Shown: one piece after another, positions 36,265 through 48,200 of the stretch
Position numbering within the stretch: the stretch's first letter is position 1
Layout: each line of letters begins with the position of its first letter
NCBI RefSeq assembly: GCF_035046505.1
Contig: NC_089822.1
Span: forward strand, 97,596,659-97,660,658
Reading direction: 5' to 3'
DNA from: Tiliqua scincoides
Taxonomy: Eukaryota; Chordata; Lepidosauria; Squamata; Scincidae
Length of the DNA: 64,000 nt
Translations under genes and position numbers: made by a program
The notes under the pieces: generated by a model
What the model was told of the DNA's origin: nothing
What the model saw: the letters and a program-made list of their open reading frames with translations, nothing else
The model's database searches: none

Positions 36265-36347
36265 ATGTAAGCAAACCACTGATCACTTCCGCTCTAGAAT
36301 ATCTTGGACCAATTGTCAGGGCATTTAAAAAAAAAAAAAAGGACAAA

Positions 36348-36548
36348 GGGCGCAATCTTAATCCCTTATGTCAGTGCTTTCTAGCACTGGCGTAGCGGTG
36401 CCAATGGGACATGTGCTGCATCCTGCAGTTGGGTGTCACTCACAGAGGCCTCCTCAAAGTAAGGGAATGTTTGTTCCCTTACCTCAGAGCTGCACTGCCC
36501 TAAAGTCAGTGCTGGAAGGCACTGACATAAGGGGTTAGGATTCTGCCC
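36348..36548. mobile_element. Harbinger-like MITE
   Basis: The ends are GGGCGCAATCTTAATCCC and GGTTAGGATTCTGCCC. The core 'AAGGGAATGTTTGTTCCCTT' is shared with 14486-14665. Confidence 0.62.
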
Positions 36549-38010
36549 CAAATCCCTCATCTAACCAGGTAATGAGGCCTTTCCCTTGCTACGGTCAGCT
36601 TCCTGCCATCAAGTTCTGGAGTTTTGTCTCAGGCAGGGCAGCCACTCCACCAGCAGTTGTTATATTTTTAACAATGGGGTGGCAGACAATTTCAACAGGC
36701 TCAGTGTGAAGATTCCAACATGAAAACTGGAAGTAATACACCGAAGATACTGCTAGAACAATGTGTGCCAGAGCAAGGCACTTTCCCCATTTCTTCCTTT
36801 CTATGGAAACTCCCTGAGGCTCACGCCACCATCACAAGCCTCTGTAGTGGACTGGGGGACCCTCACCCACAACACAGCATACAGGGAAGGCCTTCAGGAG
36901 GAGGGAGGAATATGCCACTGCTAAGGGGCTCAGGGAGCTTCAGAGAGGAGGAGGGGATGAAGAAGGTGCCTTTCCTGGGCACATGTTGTGTCAGCACCAC
37001 TCAGGATGCCATCCAGTACTGGGAAATGCTTCATCTATTATCTGTCATAGAGTCATTAAAAGCTCAGGAGTGCTGTAAGAAAGAAAGAAGGCTACTATTC
37101 CCTTCCTCATAAAACACTGACAAAAGATAAAACATGTAAAGTCACAACAATCCATTTTTCACCCCATTGATCTATCCAGTCAAAGTACCAATATCCAGCA
37201 TTATTCAGGGAGCTCCAAGAAGGTTTTTTTTTTCCACAGAAAAGTCTGTAAAGATCAGTTTCCTCTTGTAAGCAGGCGTATTTAGAGATTTTCTAAGGCA
37301 CAGTGTGCAGCCTATTTGTACACTCTGTGTGATCCTCGCACACAAAAACATTGCTATAAGCCCCAGACAGAAATCACTGCCAGCTTCCCACAAATCCATT
37401 TTCTTGGTCTTTTGTACAGTCTTTCTAAATGTCTGTGCCACCATATTTTGACACTGTTAGCCAGAACTCTTGCAGGTCACCCTCTCCTGTTCGAAATCCT
37501 TTGCAATGTACAAGATCAACAATAGGCTTTTGCTGAAAATTCAATGCAGCTGCTAATAAAGCAGCCTTGAAGGGATCATAGATATGCTACTTGGTGTTCT
37601 GGAAGAGTCAATATATATGATTGTATGATAAAACTCCAACCCAGGTCTACTCTGTATTCCTATGTTGTCATGGCACAGGCTTTATACCACTATAACCTGT
37701 GCTGCCTTCTCAGCACAGAAGAAAACAACTCCCCTTTCTAGAAGGAGAGGAAGATTAATTTCAAGCTATGTCAAGGCTTACTCACTGGCGAATACCAAGG
37801 AGACCACTGCTATGGCTAGACATTCGGTATTACTGCAGCGTCCAGACCAACTGGTTTTTTTGCAACTACTAAAAGAGAATGGGTGTAAAAGAAAAAAACC
37901 CAAAACATTAAAAAAAAAAAATAGCTGGCGGCAATGTGCCCTTCCTGAAGTCTTATCAGAAGTGGCACACCTTTGGGAGGGCCAAATCCTCTAGAATGCC
38001 CCACATCTAC
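36549..38010. other. No gene recognised; probable FBXO10 3' UTR
   Basis: Unique-looking sequence without recognised repeats or long frames. Confidence 0.45.
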
Positions 38011-38106
38011 AGCACAATCCTATGCTTGTCGACTCCAAAGTAAGCCCTACTGAGTTCAATGGAACTTACTCCCGAGTAAGTGCATATACATTTAGGATTT
38101 GCAGCC
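38011..38106. repeat. Palindromic fold-back repeat
   Basis: It begins AGCACAATCCTATGC, with arms 'ACTCCAAAGTAAGCCC' and 'GGAACTTACTCCCGAG', and ends ATTTAGGATTTGCAGCCC. Confidence 0.72.
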
Positions 38107-38501
38107 CTGGTTCCTCCTCTGAAACTCCCTCAACATCGCTTTTCCAACTTTTCCATCATTTTTTTTTCCTGAAGTGCCATTGTCACTCCAGCAGCTCCTG
38201 GACCAATCTCCCTCCTCAACAAATTCTGAGCACAAACCCAATTAAGGAAAGGGACAAAGAAGTTTGAGAAAAGGGTGAGGATTGGCCTGATGGCGCTTGA
38301 TGTCATAAAGGCACTGCTTGGCCTTTATGGTCCCAATGATCGGCTACAGCTGAGAAGCACTGAAGGGGAGAGAGGAAAGACATCAGGACCTGATGCAAAA
38401 ATACAGGTAAGTTAGCAGAGATGAGGGTTCCAAGGAATTGAGAGTGGAGAAAAGCCAGTTGGGAAGGGATGTAGCCAGCCATGGCTACATTTTCATGTAC
38501 A

Positions 38502-38930
38502 ATAGTTCCCAGACTTTTTGGTGCCACAACCCACCTCATCCTCTCCTCCTGGTCATGCTCCTGGTGGTGCTAGAGGGAGCCCAAGAGAGTCTCCAAAGGG
38601 CTCACTCACTCTATTGGCCTCCGTGGGCCTCAGAATGGGCAGCAAAAGCCCCTAAAACCACTTCTGGTTTCCGGAAGCAAACTGGAAGTGGCTTCCAAAA
38701 ACCAAAGTGGCTTCTAGAGGCTTGTGCGGGTCATTCTGAGGTCTGTGGGGGCCGATAAAGTGGGTCTACAGCTCAGCAGAGAAGCCCTCCAAGGCTTCCA
38801 GTAAAGTAGTTCCAGATTCCTATTCGGAGCCATTCAAAAGCAAAGGCGGGTGACAGGGCCCAATCTGCGACCATCTTCATGTGGGCTCACAAACCACTAG
38901 TGGGTGGCATCCCAGTTTGGGAACTCCTGC
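38502..38930. mobile_element. hAT-like MITE
   Basis: The ends are TAGTTCCCAGACTTTTTGG and CAGTTTGGGAACTCCTG. No convincing 8-bp duplication, so the borders are approximate. Confidence 0.55.
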
Positions 38931-39029
38931 ATTAGTAGGTCAAATGAAAAGCAACCATTAGCCTCTGCAACTAACACGCTCAGGAAGAGTTCGATCTAAA
39001 GAAAAAGCTGAGAAAAAGATGCACAAAAA

Positions 39030-39207
39030 TCACAGAATAGTGCAAAAGATGCTACCGTTGTTATGGCAACCACCATCCACTCTAGCAGCTATCCGGGCTG
39101 TCATGTTTGTGACTTTTTGACTGTTCCCAGCTGTAGACACTCCTCGGGAGGACCCTTCAATATGAGGGCGTGCTGGAGGGTTCTCTAGGGTCCAGGCAAC
39201 GTCAGAC
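39030..39207 (-). CDS. FBXO10: FBXO10 terminal coding exon with CaaX end
   Basis: The acceptor is CTTCCAG. The exon encodes SDVAWTLENPPARPHIEGSS, SQKVTNMTARIAARVDGG and a final SIFCTIL before TGA at 39032-39030. The PPARPH and TARI blocks and the CTIL end agree with my recollection of the human C-terminus. Confidence 0.95.
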
Positions 39208-42200
39208 CTGGAAGAAAGAAAAATATTCTATGCCTAATAAAGGTCATCCCATCTGTCAGAGAGAAAAAATATTGTGCATTCATGGAGACTCTAGTCTTCC
39301 AAGGGATGGCACGGGAATTTAGGAACTTTTGGCACAGTTTTTCTGAAACTCATTTGGAGGTTGCAAGCATTGTTTTGCTCTACATGTGCACCTGGCCCTG
39401 GGTTCACAGCTGAGCATGGACCAAAACTGATCTTGTGGTATTTTGTTTCCACTGATGGCAAGAAAGCATCAGATCCCACGGGCCAAACTTTGATTCAAAA
39501 GGGCAAACTTTGGTTCATTAGAGCAGTGGTTCCCCAACTGGTGGGTTGCGACCCACCAGCCAGGGAAGCACTTGTCCCTGCCCCTTTAAGAAGTGGGGCG
39601 GGGAGGAAGGCAGCAATGTGATCCCCAGGATTGTGCTGCTGCTGGGGATGGGAGGGGTGTTTTATTTTTTTTAACTTATCAGCACTGCAGTCCTAAGGGA
39701 TCTGGGGGGGTCCAGGAAGCCCTCTGCGGCTCCCCATGCCTGCAAAAGTAAAAAGAAAAAAAGGGCACTTCCAGTTTCATTGGTAAAACTGTAAGTGCCT
39801 ATTTTTTTTCTTTTTTCTTATACTTCTGCAAACATGGGGAGCCCCGCAGAGAGCTTCCTGGACTCTCCGGATCCTCAGGACTGTAGTGCTGCCTGGTGGT
39901 AAGTTAAAAAAAAAACCTCCCATCTCCAGCTGCAGTGTGATCCTGGGGATTGCTTTGCTGCCTTCCCCCCTCCCCCTTCAACAACTTACAGTGCTTCCAA
40001 CTTCCTCGTATGAGTTTGGGAAGCACTGCATTAGAGCAATCCTTCCCCACCTCACTGGGTGGCTGAGGAAAAGCCTCATCTTTTGGAAGTTTCCATGTCC
40101 AGCTGTACATTGCTTGGTCCTTGTAACTTGATACAAACCCGCAAACCAGGCCACACATTGTGGGAGCCTCCTGACCGTGTATTTGGAAAAGCCCTTAGTG
40201 AACGCAAAAAAGCACCTTCTACCTTGGTTTCCCTCACTAACTTTATTGTAAACTCAATCAAGGACTGTATGGTAACTGGGGCAATTTCCTCCTGAGCAAT
40301 CAAGGAATCTTTACTCACCATACTCAGAGAACACAACAATAAAAGGCATCCATTGCCAAAAGGAGACAGAAAATCAAGAAACAAAAGAACAATCCTTGAT
40401 GAGCTCACCCAACGGTACCCTCTATGTTGTCCTTTGGGACTTTGGACTATACAAAGCTGGGTTACCAACCCTTGGTGTTCACTGTTTTCTGTTCACACAT
40501 AACTGTTCCTGCTCTCTTTGACTAGGGATTGCTTCATGAATCTGCTCTGTCAGGCAACTCTGTCAGGCAACCTGAATCTGCTCTGTCTTTGCTACTCAGT
40601 TTTTGGTCAAAGCTGTGCTGTTAAGCTGTGGCCCAAACACAAACTGTAGTGGTTATCTACACAGGCGCTGAGCTTAGCCTTGGTAACATGGCAACCGGAA
40701 GGTAGGCAAACCTGCCTTCCCCCCCACTGGCACACCAGAGTGGGCCAGTTGCTGAGTCTTCACCCAGAGCCTGTATACAAAGGATGTTATGAAGAAGCGC
40801 ATATCTTAGGAATGTGTATTGCGGTCAAGCCAGAGCCAGCAGGTTTCTTAGCAGTGCAGATTTCAGCAACCTTCAGTAATTTTCCCTAGTGTCATCATGT
40901 GTTTTCAGAATGAATAAAAGTCTGAGGAAGCTAGCCGGGAGGACGGACTTCTCTCTCAATCTCATACCGTCCTACTTCTGGCTTAGCTCTCCCTGCATCA
41001 ACCCTCTGAATGTCTGCTGTGTCTCTCATTGCTCTGACTTCTTGCTGCTCGAGTTCTAACTTTCAAACCCTCACAGTGCTTCTGCTTTTAGCACTCTTCC
41101 TCAGGCACCAAGGTTCTAAACCCTGGATGCTTCCCAAGTAGCATTGAGCTGCAACACCAAACCAACTTTCCCGCACTGGGATAGCTGTGCCAATGGGGTA
41201 CGTGCTGCATCCTAAAGTTGGGTAGCAGTCACAGAGGTCTCCTCCAGGTAAGGGAGTGTCAGAGCTGCATTACCCTTGCCTCGGTTGGTTAGGATTGCAC
41301 CCTGTGTTGCCTGCTGTGCCAGCACAGTAAGATTCCGTACAAGGGCAGGGCTCTGCTCTGTTCCATTAGAGGGAGCATTTTCAGTTAGCGCAGTTGACTC
41401 CATCAGAGAAGGAGCAATTCCATCTGTGACTGCAGGCTGTGACCTGACTTATGAGATTGATCCTTGGTAAGTTATGCTCTTCTGTTATGCCAGTACTTAC
41501 ATCAGCATATTTTTCCAATAAATTGTTCCACTGAATCTACCTGGCTTGTTTTCTTGGTGCAGCTGGGTTGTCACCAGGCAGAGCCCTCAATCCTTTCGAT
41601 ATTGACTATGGGGCGTTCACTTGAACTCAGCTTGGGAGTGATTTTTCCATCACAGTAAACATGGTGCCTACTGGCACCCAGGATAAGTAGCAAAGCACTC
41701 TCTTCACCTTCCAACCTTTCTTCCTCGCTCCCTTCCCCAGAGTATGTTGGAGTGGTTGATAAGCAGAGCACAGCAACACAGAGAGAAGAAAGCTCCGCTT
41801 GTAATCAAAATGACTTACTATCAACAGGCTGCTTGCTATTAAGACTAAATAATGCGCATAAGGAACAAAAACAGGCTGAGATACAAAAAGTACTTCACTT
41901 TCAGTTCTCAAATACTTATTTGTAAAGCATCTGGTTTAGAAAGCATCCCCTGGGGGCTGGGGATAAGAATAGGCCCTCAGTTTGGCTGTACTTGTAAGAG
42001 GCGACTAAACAGCCACCGGGTAGATGGGACTCGTCTGCCTGGGAAGGCAGCTCATCTGAGAGAAGGAAAACTCTGATCCCAAACCTCCACTGCCTTGTGG
42101 CTACATCCAGTTATGGAAAAGGCTTCAGGAGTCAACCTCGAGGCAAAATCCGGAGCCGGAGTCCCTGAGGCAGATCATGGCTGAACACAGTCACGTTCTG

Positions 42201-45200
42201 GCAACTCCTGCGACGCCGCTGGAACCAACCGTATTGGCTTCTGCCTTTCCATTGGACCATTTCAGCGACATGGAGAGGGGGGATTGCTGCATGGGTAACA
42301 GCCTATCCTCCATACCTACTTTACCCAGGCTTCAAGCACTGGAGAGGACACTCTGTTCCAGAGCCACCATTCAGAGCGTGACACCATGGTCTTCCGAGAC
42401 TGAAGGATGCCAACTACATGGTTTGGAATCAGAGTTTCTAACAGCTTTGAACGCATAAACATAAGCTAGTTTATCTCTCTTGGTTTGAGAGTACTAACTA
42501 CTGAAAGAGCTCAGCAAAGCACATCCATCTCTCTAGAAGTTCAGGTAAAGACAGTTAAGATGTCACTGTTAACTATCACAGATGACTGACAGGTTGTTAA
42601 GTGCTTCTTGGAACACTCCCGCCCACTGAATGTAAACATCACTCTCTGCAGCGTCTGTATTCAATGTTGCCCTTATTTCTAACAGAGGGCACCCACAAAA
42701 GGCAGCTTAAGTATACACCCCAGGTGCCTCTCAAGAAGCTCTGCCCCTAGGAAAGCCATCTTGCCCTCTTGCCTTGCTTCCCTCCCTGGGACTAGCTAAG
42801 GTTCCTGCCAAGCCCTCTTGGGTGCTTCTCTCTCCCCTCTCTTTGAATCAGCAGATTGCTATGTCTTGGCAACCTAGCCCTGCAATGCCTGTTATGCCAC
42901 AAGCTTCATCCTAGCAGACAGGGATAGGTAGCCTTGGCCTCTGACAACCCCCATCTCCTGCATCTTGTATGCACTCACTTAGTGCTCTACTCCTTCTTTT
43001 GGTACAAGTGTTGCAAGTGTGGGCAAACCTAAGACTCCTTGGTCTATCTTTCACCAATTAAAGCAAAAGTTCCCTGCCTTTTGGAGACTGTGGACAGGCC
43101 ACGCCCACACTTGGATCCATTGCAGACCACTGAGTGTGCAGCCATAGTAGGACTTGGGGATGGTGTGATGACATCATTGTGCCATTACCAATGGCTGTCT
43201 GACTGGCCTGATTTTGGGCCAATCAGAGCCAAGGGAGGGTGGGAAGGTCCAAGAAGCACAGGTGAAGTGAGGAGCGTACAGTGCTTTGCTCGCCTACCAA
43301 CTGCTGGGCCCAACTGGCTCTCAGACCACCCCTCATGCTCCCATGAACCACGGGTTGGGAACCACTGAGTTAAAGTCTAGGAACTAGCCCCAGGCCTCCA
43401 GCTCACAGTACCCCTCAACTGATTTATCAAGGACACAAAAAACATGGATTATATGCTTCCATATGGCCTCCCCAGTCTTAGAATGTTTCACCACGATGGA
43501 GTTCTATCAGAAGAGCTACCAAAACTGACATCAGTATTTGCTACTGCAGATTGACCAATTAGTAGAACCTGAGGACATTTATTTTATAGGGATATTCATC
43601 ACTGCCTTAAAAATGTTTGCCTCTTCTTTATTTATATCATGCTGTATCCTATGGGCTCAAAGCAGCTTACAGCATCAGCTTGCAGCAGCTTCTATATGCT
43701 AATAGTTCTGCCCCACAAGGGGCTTGCAATCTAAAAATCTTCAGAAATATAAACACACTATAAACACAAATCAGCTTTTTATATCCATTTATTTTTCATT
43801 GCTCATGCTCCATAGAAAACTAGGAATATTCCTTTTCAGAGTGGCAATATGATACCTCTAACAGAGCTCGAGTCTCCCTCACAGAACTACAGTTCAGAAT
43901 TCTTTGGGCAAACATCATAATAGTTCCATCAGTTTGCTTGACATGCCCTTGCTAAGCATCCCTAAACCATCTGGAAATACCTGCAATGGACCTTTCCACT
44001 CACTGAAGTTAGAGAGAAACACCCACCCACCCAAATTTACCTTTTGTTAAAAGCAACCAGTTTGTTGTTCTGAATGATGCAGTCTTCGGAACTGGACATC
44101 TGCTGCAGAATGGACTTTTTGGTCTTTCCTTGAAAAATCAGGTTGTCTTGCACCAGGGCCTTGGTCTGGTCAAGCATCTCAATCCCATAACCTCGAAGGG
44201 AGTGAATTCTGTTCTTGGTTACCTGGATAGAGGGAAAGAAACTGAATGGTAATCTATTGTAGCTCTGAGTTGGGCCACAGCCCAGATAGAGACCAAGCAG
44301 ACCTGGGCTGTTTTGTCTAGGTACCACCCTGCAACAGATACATCATGCGGGATTTCTGCCAGTCTGTTCTGCTCATACAGTAAGCACTGCTCCTGTTGCT
44401 GCTTGCATCACACTTACCAGGCACTTCCCCAAGTCCTATTCAGTTGTCATGGGAAGATTTTTTTTTTTTTGCAGGGCTTTTTCAAGCCTACCACTCTTTA
44501 AAATGAGAGAAAGAAGCCCATGAGTGAATTCCTAGTTCACTGGGAACTCAGTTGTGGAGTTTAAAAAAATAAATACAAATCAGGGCTTCTCTTACTGCCC
44601 AGTTCTTTGACAAACAGCAGGTGAAGAGTCACTAGCAGGCCACCGACAACCATAACCATTCACACACTTTATCTACTTCATGTCAGTCACTTTCTGGGAC
44701 CTGCATAGCAGCAAAGCTCAGCGTCAAAAGTCTCTCAATAGTAGCAGTATCCCCGAGGACTCTTCAAAACTGTTTACTTGTTCTACAACTTCTCTTGGGA
44801 TAGGCAATGGATCTATGTTAGAAATAAATAGTTCTTCTTATCAGTATCATTCTTCTGGGGAGGCGAGCCTCCTTTGCAATTAAAGGTCTCCTTATTGGAC
44901 CTGGGGCATACAATGAAGGTTTCTATGAGTCTACATGAGTCTCATTTCCAGGAGATCCCTGTGGTCACAGAGACCACAAACCAATAACCTTTAACTATAG
45001 GGTTTCCTGGGACTCTGGCACTAAAGACAGTGCCCAAGACATTAACTTTTTAAAATTAGAGAAGTTTCATTTTACATTTAAGGTAACCAAAAAGTAAAAG
45101 AGAGAGAGAGAGAGAGAGAGCACGTAACTGAAGCTCAGTGGGTGATTTTGGGCCAGTCACCACCTCATCCTAACCTGCCTCACAGAAGCATTGTGAAAAT

Positions 45201-48200
45201 AAAATGAAATAATCCCCTGTATGCAACACTTCTTGAAAGAAGAATGAGATACTAATAAAACTTGCTCTCTTCATGTCAGTACAAACCTTCATGTTTGCTG
45301 CCTGCAACAACTTGAGACCACACCCCTGGTTTCCCAGAATGTCATTCTCAGTGACAACCCCATCACCCTTGGAAGTAACGCCATGGCTGCTGTTGTCATA
45401 TATCCCATTGCCACGTAGTTCCACCCTGCACTCCACTTCTACAAGGACTCCACTGAGACTGTTGCACGAGATGCTGTTGTTGGCTATTCGTGTGAGCTGG
45501 GAGCTCTGAAACACTGCGATTCCACAGTCCTGGTTGGCATGAACAGCATTTCCTATGATATTCAGGGCCTCGCTGCTCTTGACGTATAAACCAGCAGCTA
45601 TAAAAGGAGGACAAGCGAACCAGAATCAGCTACTCTTTCTTTACAAAACTGCTGTAAGAACAGACAGATAATCATAAATACATTTGCATGGAAGCCCTAG
45701 GAAATGAATGCTCTGTAGTCAATATTTGTATTTAAAACACACAATACCTCCCCCCCCTTAAACAGACCATAACAATACAGGTGGGATAATAAAGTGCTGC
45801 CCCTATTCCACCAACTGGCAACTGTGCAGGGGAGGGGGCACAGAGCATGCTGTTTGTTCACTGCTGAAGAACAGTGACCAAAGGATATAGGAGATATTGT
45901 GAAATTACCCAAAAGGCAGCAACAGGGGATCAGATTGGGATTGGATGGTACATTTAACAGGGAACCAAGAGAGTGCTGTCAGCACAAACCAACTGCATAA
46001 TCTGCCTGTGCTGAGTGTTCTTGGATACTTTACAGGAAAAATGCTGGGGCATCTGTACCACGTAGTCCCAGCCCAGTTCCCTCTCTGCTGCCCCATCAAC
46101 ACCTCTCAGTAACTACACAGATCCCCCCCACTAGATGCTGCTCACTAGCATTCTTCCCTTTCTACCCCGCCATGTCCATTAAACTCAACATTCAGCTTAA
46201 CTTGAAACAGGATTGAAAAGTAGCTAACAAGCTCTCCTAACTCATACTGGGCATTGTAACAAGAATGAGAGTGGTGCGACCAGAACAATTCTGCCAAAGA
46301 TTAAGACATCTCTTATCGGTTGTGTGTCTCTGCAGGAACTGTCCAAAAGGAATTAAAGAGATTCTCTGTAGTTATTGTACACTGTCTCAAATACTGTATA
46401 AGATAGGCTGCACAACTTTGCCAGAGCTTACCCCCGTTATGGTTGATGTTGTTTGACTCCACAAGAGCAATACTGATGGGCCTTCGGGATGGAAAGCGTT
46501 CATCCTCGCTCTCCAGGTCATTTTCCCAGTTGGCAGCTTCTCCCTCATCGTTGAAGTTCTCATTGCCCCCTTGGTTGGCAAGGTAGTCGTTGCCATCATC
46601 CTTGCGGCAAAACACCGCAACCCCATAGATGCTGTTGTGTCCAATTTGGTTATTTGTGATGTGGGGAAGGCTGGAGGACATGATCCAAACACCGCAGCCC
46701 TTGTTACCTACAGCAAGAAAAGGAAACCACTCAGATTTGTCTGCCTTCCTAGTGTCATATTTAAAAAACTGAGAGGCTTGGCTTAGACCGGGAACCATCT
46801 TGACCTCAGTTACAGACTTTGCTCAACCAGCAAGTGTGAGCACTCAAACCTGAGAGTCAAAATCAGAAACAGAACTGCCCTGGACACAGTGTCTTTGCTT
46901 GCCTGGGTCCTGTTAAAAAAATGACCAAGGAGAGCAGAGCACGCTGGTTCCAGATCAAGGAGGCTGTGTCCAGGGCAGCCAAAGTTATAGGTAAGAGAAA
47001 GGCAAGTGAGGAGACTTGGCTCTGCTTGGCATACTCTCCCCCTCCCTCCACTTGCAAATAGGGGAGGTCATGCCAGGCAAGCCTCCCTTCCATTCCTTCC
47101 AGCTACCTGCAGGCAGGTGCAACTACTGCAGGTGCAGGATTAGGGTCTTGCTTGCATGCTGGGGTGACATTACATGTGGTTGGCTTGGGCAGCATTTGAG
47201 CACCAACCAGGCCTGCAGAGACTAGATTCAGTTATGGCCACCCATAGCTCCTTTGTTGTTGTTTTTTGGACACATTCATATCAAGAGGGTACAGTCCAGG
47301 TTTGAGCCTTGTAGGAATACCACAATAATCCATCTGGTTCAATTTCCAGTGCAAATATTTGTAATTGCACTTGTGTGGATAATTCAATGCCACCGCCCCC
47401 ACAATCCAATGCCACTCAATTTCATTACTGTTGAAGAAAACATTAGTGACAACTGATGGGCAAACAACATTTGTGCGCACTGTTCAGAAACAAGTTAGAT
47501 GCTGTTGAATGCCCAACATCTTGCAAAAGATCAGAAACATGTTTACAATCACTGTAAAGAACAGCGATCAAACTGACAGGCTTTCCCCTCACCTCTGCAG
47601 TAAGCCTAGAGGAGCCCCTTCACTGTAGCAGTGAAATTGACCAAAAACCTATTATCAGTTTTATCTCTATCCTCAAGGAGCTTCTGGGAAGATGGAGGGA
47701 CAGACTGCTACTTTTACTGCTGCTCTGTGCAAGCTATCCACAGTTTTCCAGGTTTAAGCAAGAAGCTGTGCATTACTATCCCTCCAAAGCTAATATAGCA
47801 AAGAGCAAGTGTAAAACTGAAAAGCTCAAATTCAGAAAATCCCTTCCACGGTAGAGATGAAACTGAACCAAACCACAGAAGGGATGGGAAAAACAAAGAA
47901 ACAGAATAAAATCCAGAAGTCAACACAGGTTTATCTTCTTACCATAAATGGTGTTTCCTTCAATGAGTCCTTTCCCACGCTCTCCAACCACCACTCCATC
48001 TGAATATCCACAGCAGATCAAATTACTTCTGAGGACAGGGTCACCCCCACGACGGATATCAGCACCTCCCCACTGGTTCTCTCGGATGACGTTTTCTAGA
48101 AAGGAAGATTAACCAAGGCCTTCACTGAATGGTTCTACCCAAGGGGTGCAAAGCAAAGGAAGCATTGATCAATTATGTGTGAATCAAAAGCCTGGCAAAA

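Larger units (their letters stand above)
33655..39029 (-). other. FBXO10: Probable FBXO10 3' UTR with poly(A) signal at 33679-33674
   Basis: The only clear - strand AATAAA I see downstream of the stop is at 33679-33674, followed by T-rich sequence, so the 3' UTR may be about 5.4 kb. It would contain a hAT MITE (35765-36264), a Harbinger-like MITE (36348-36548), a fold-back repeat (38011-38106), a hAT-like repeat (38502-38930) and an L2-like tail near 34430-34520. Shorter alternative ends using variant signals cannot be excluded. The extent is inference. Confidence 0.5.
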
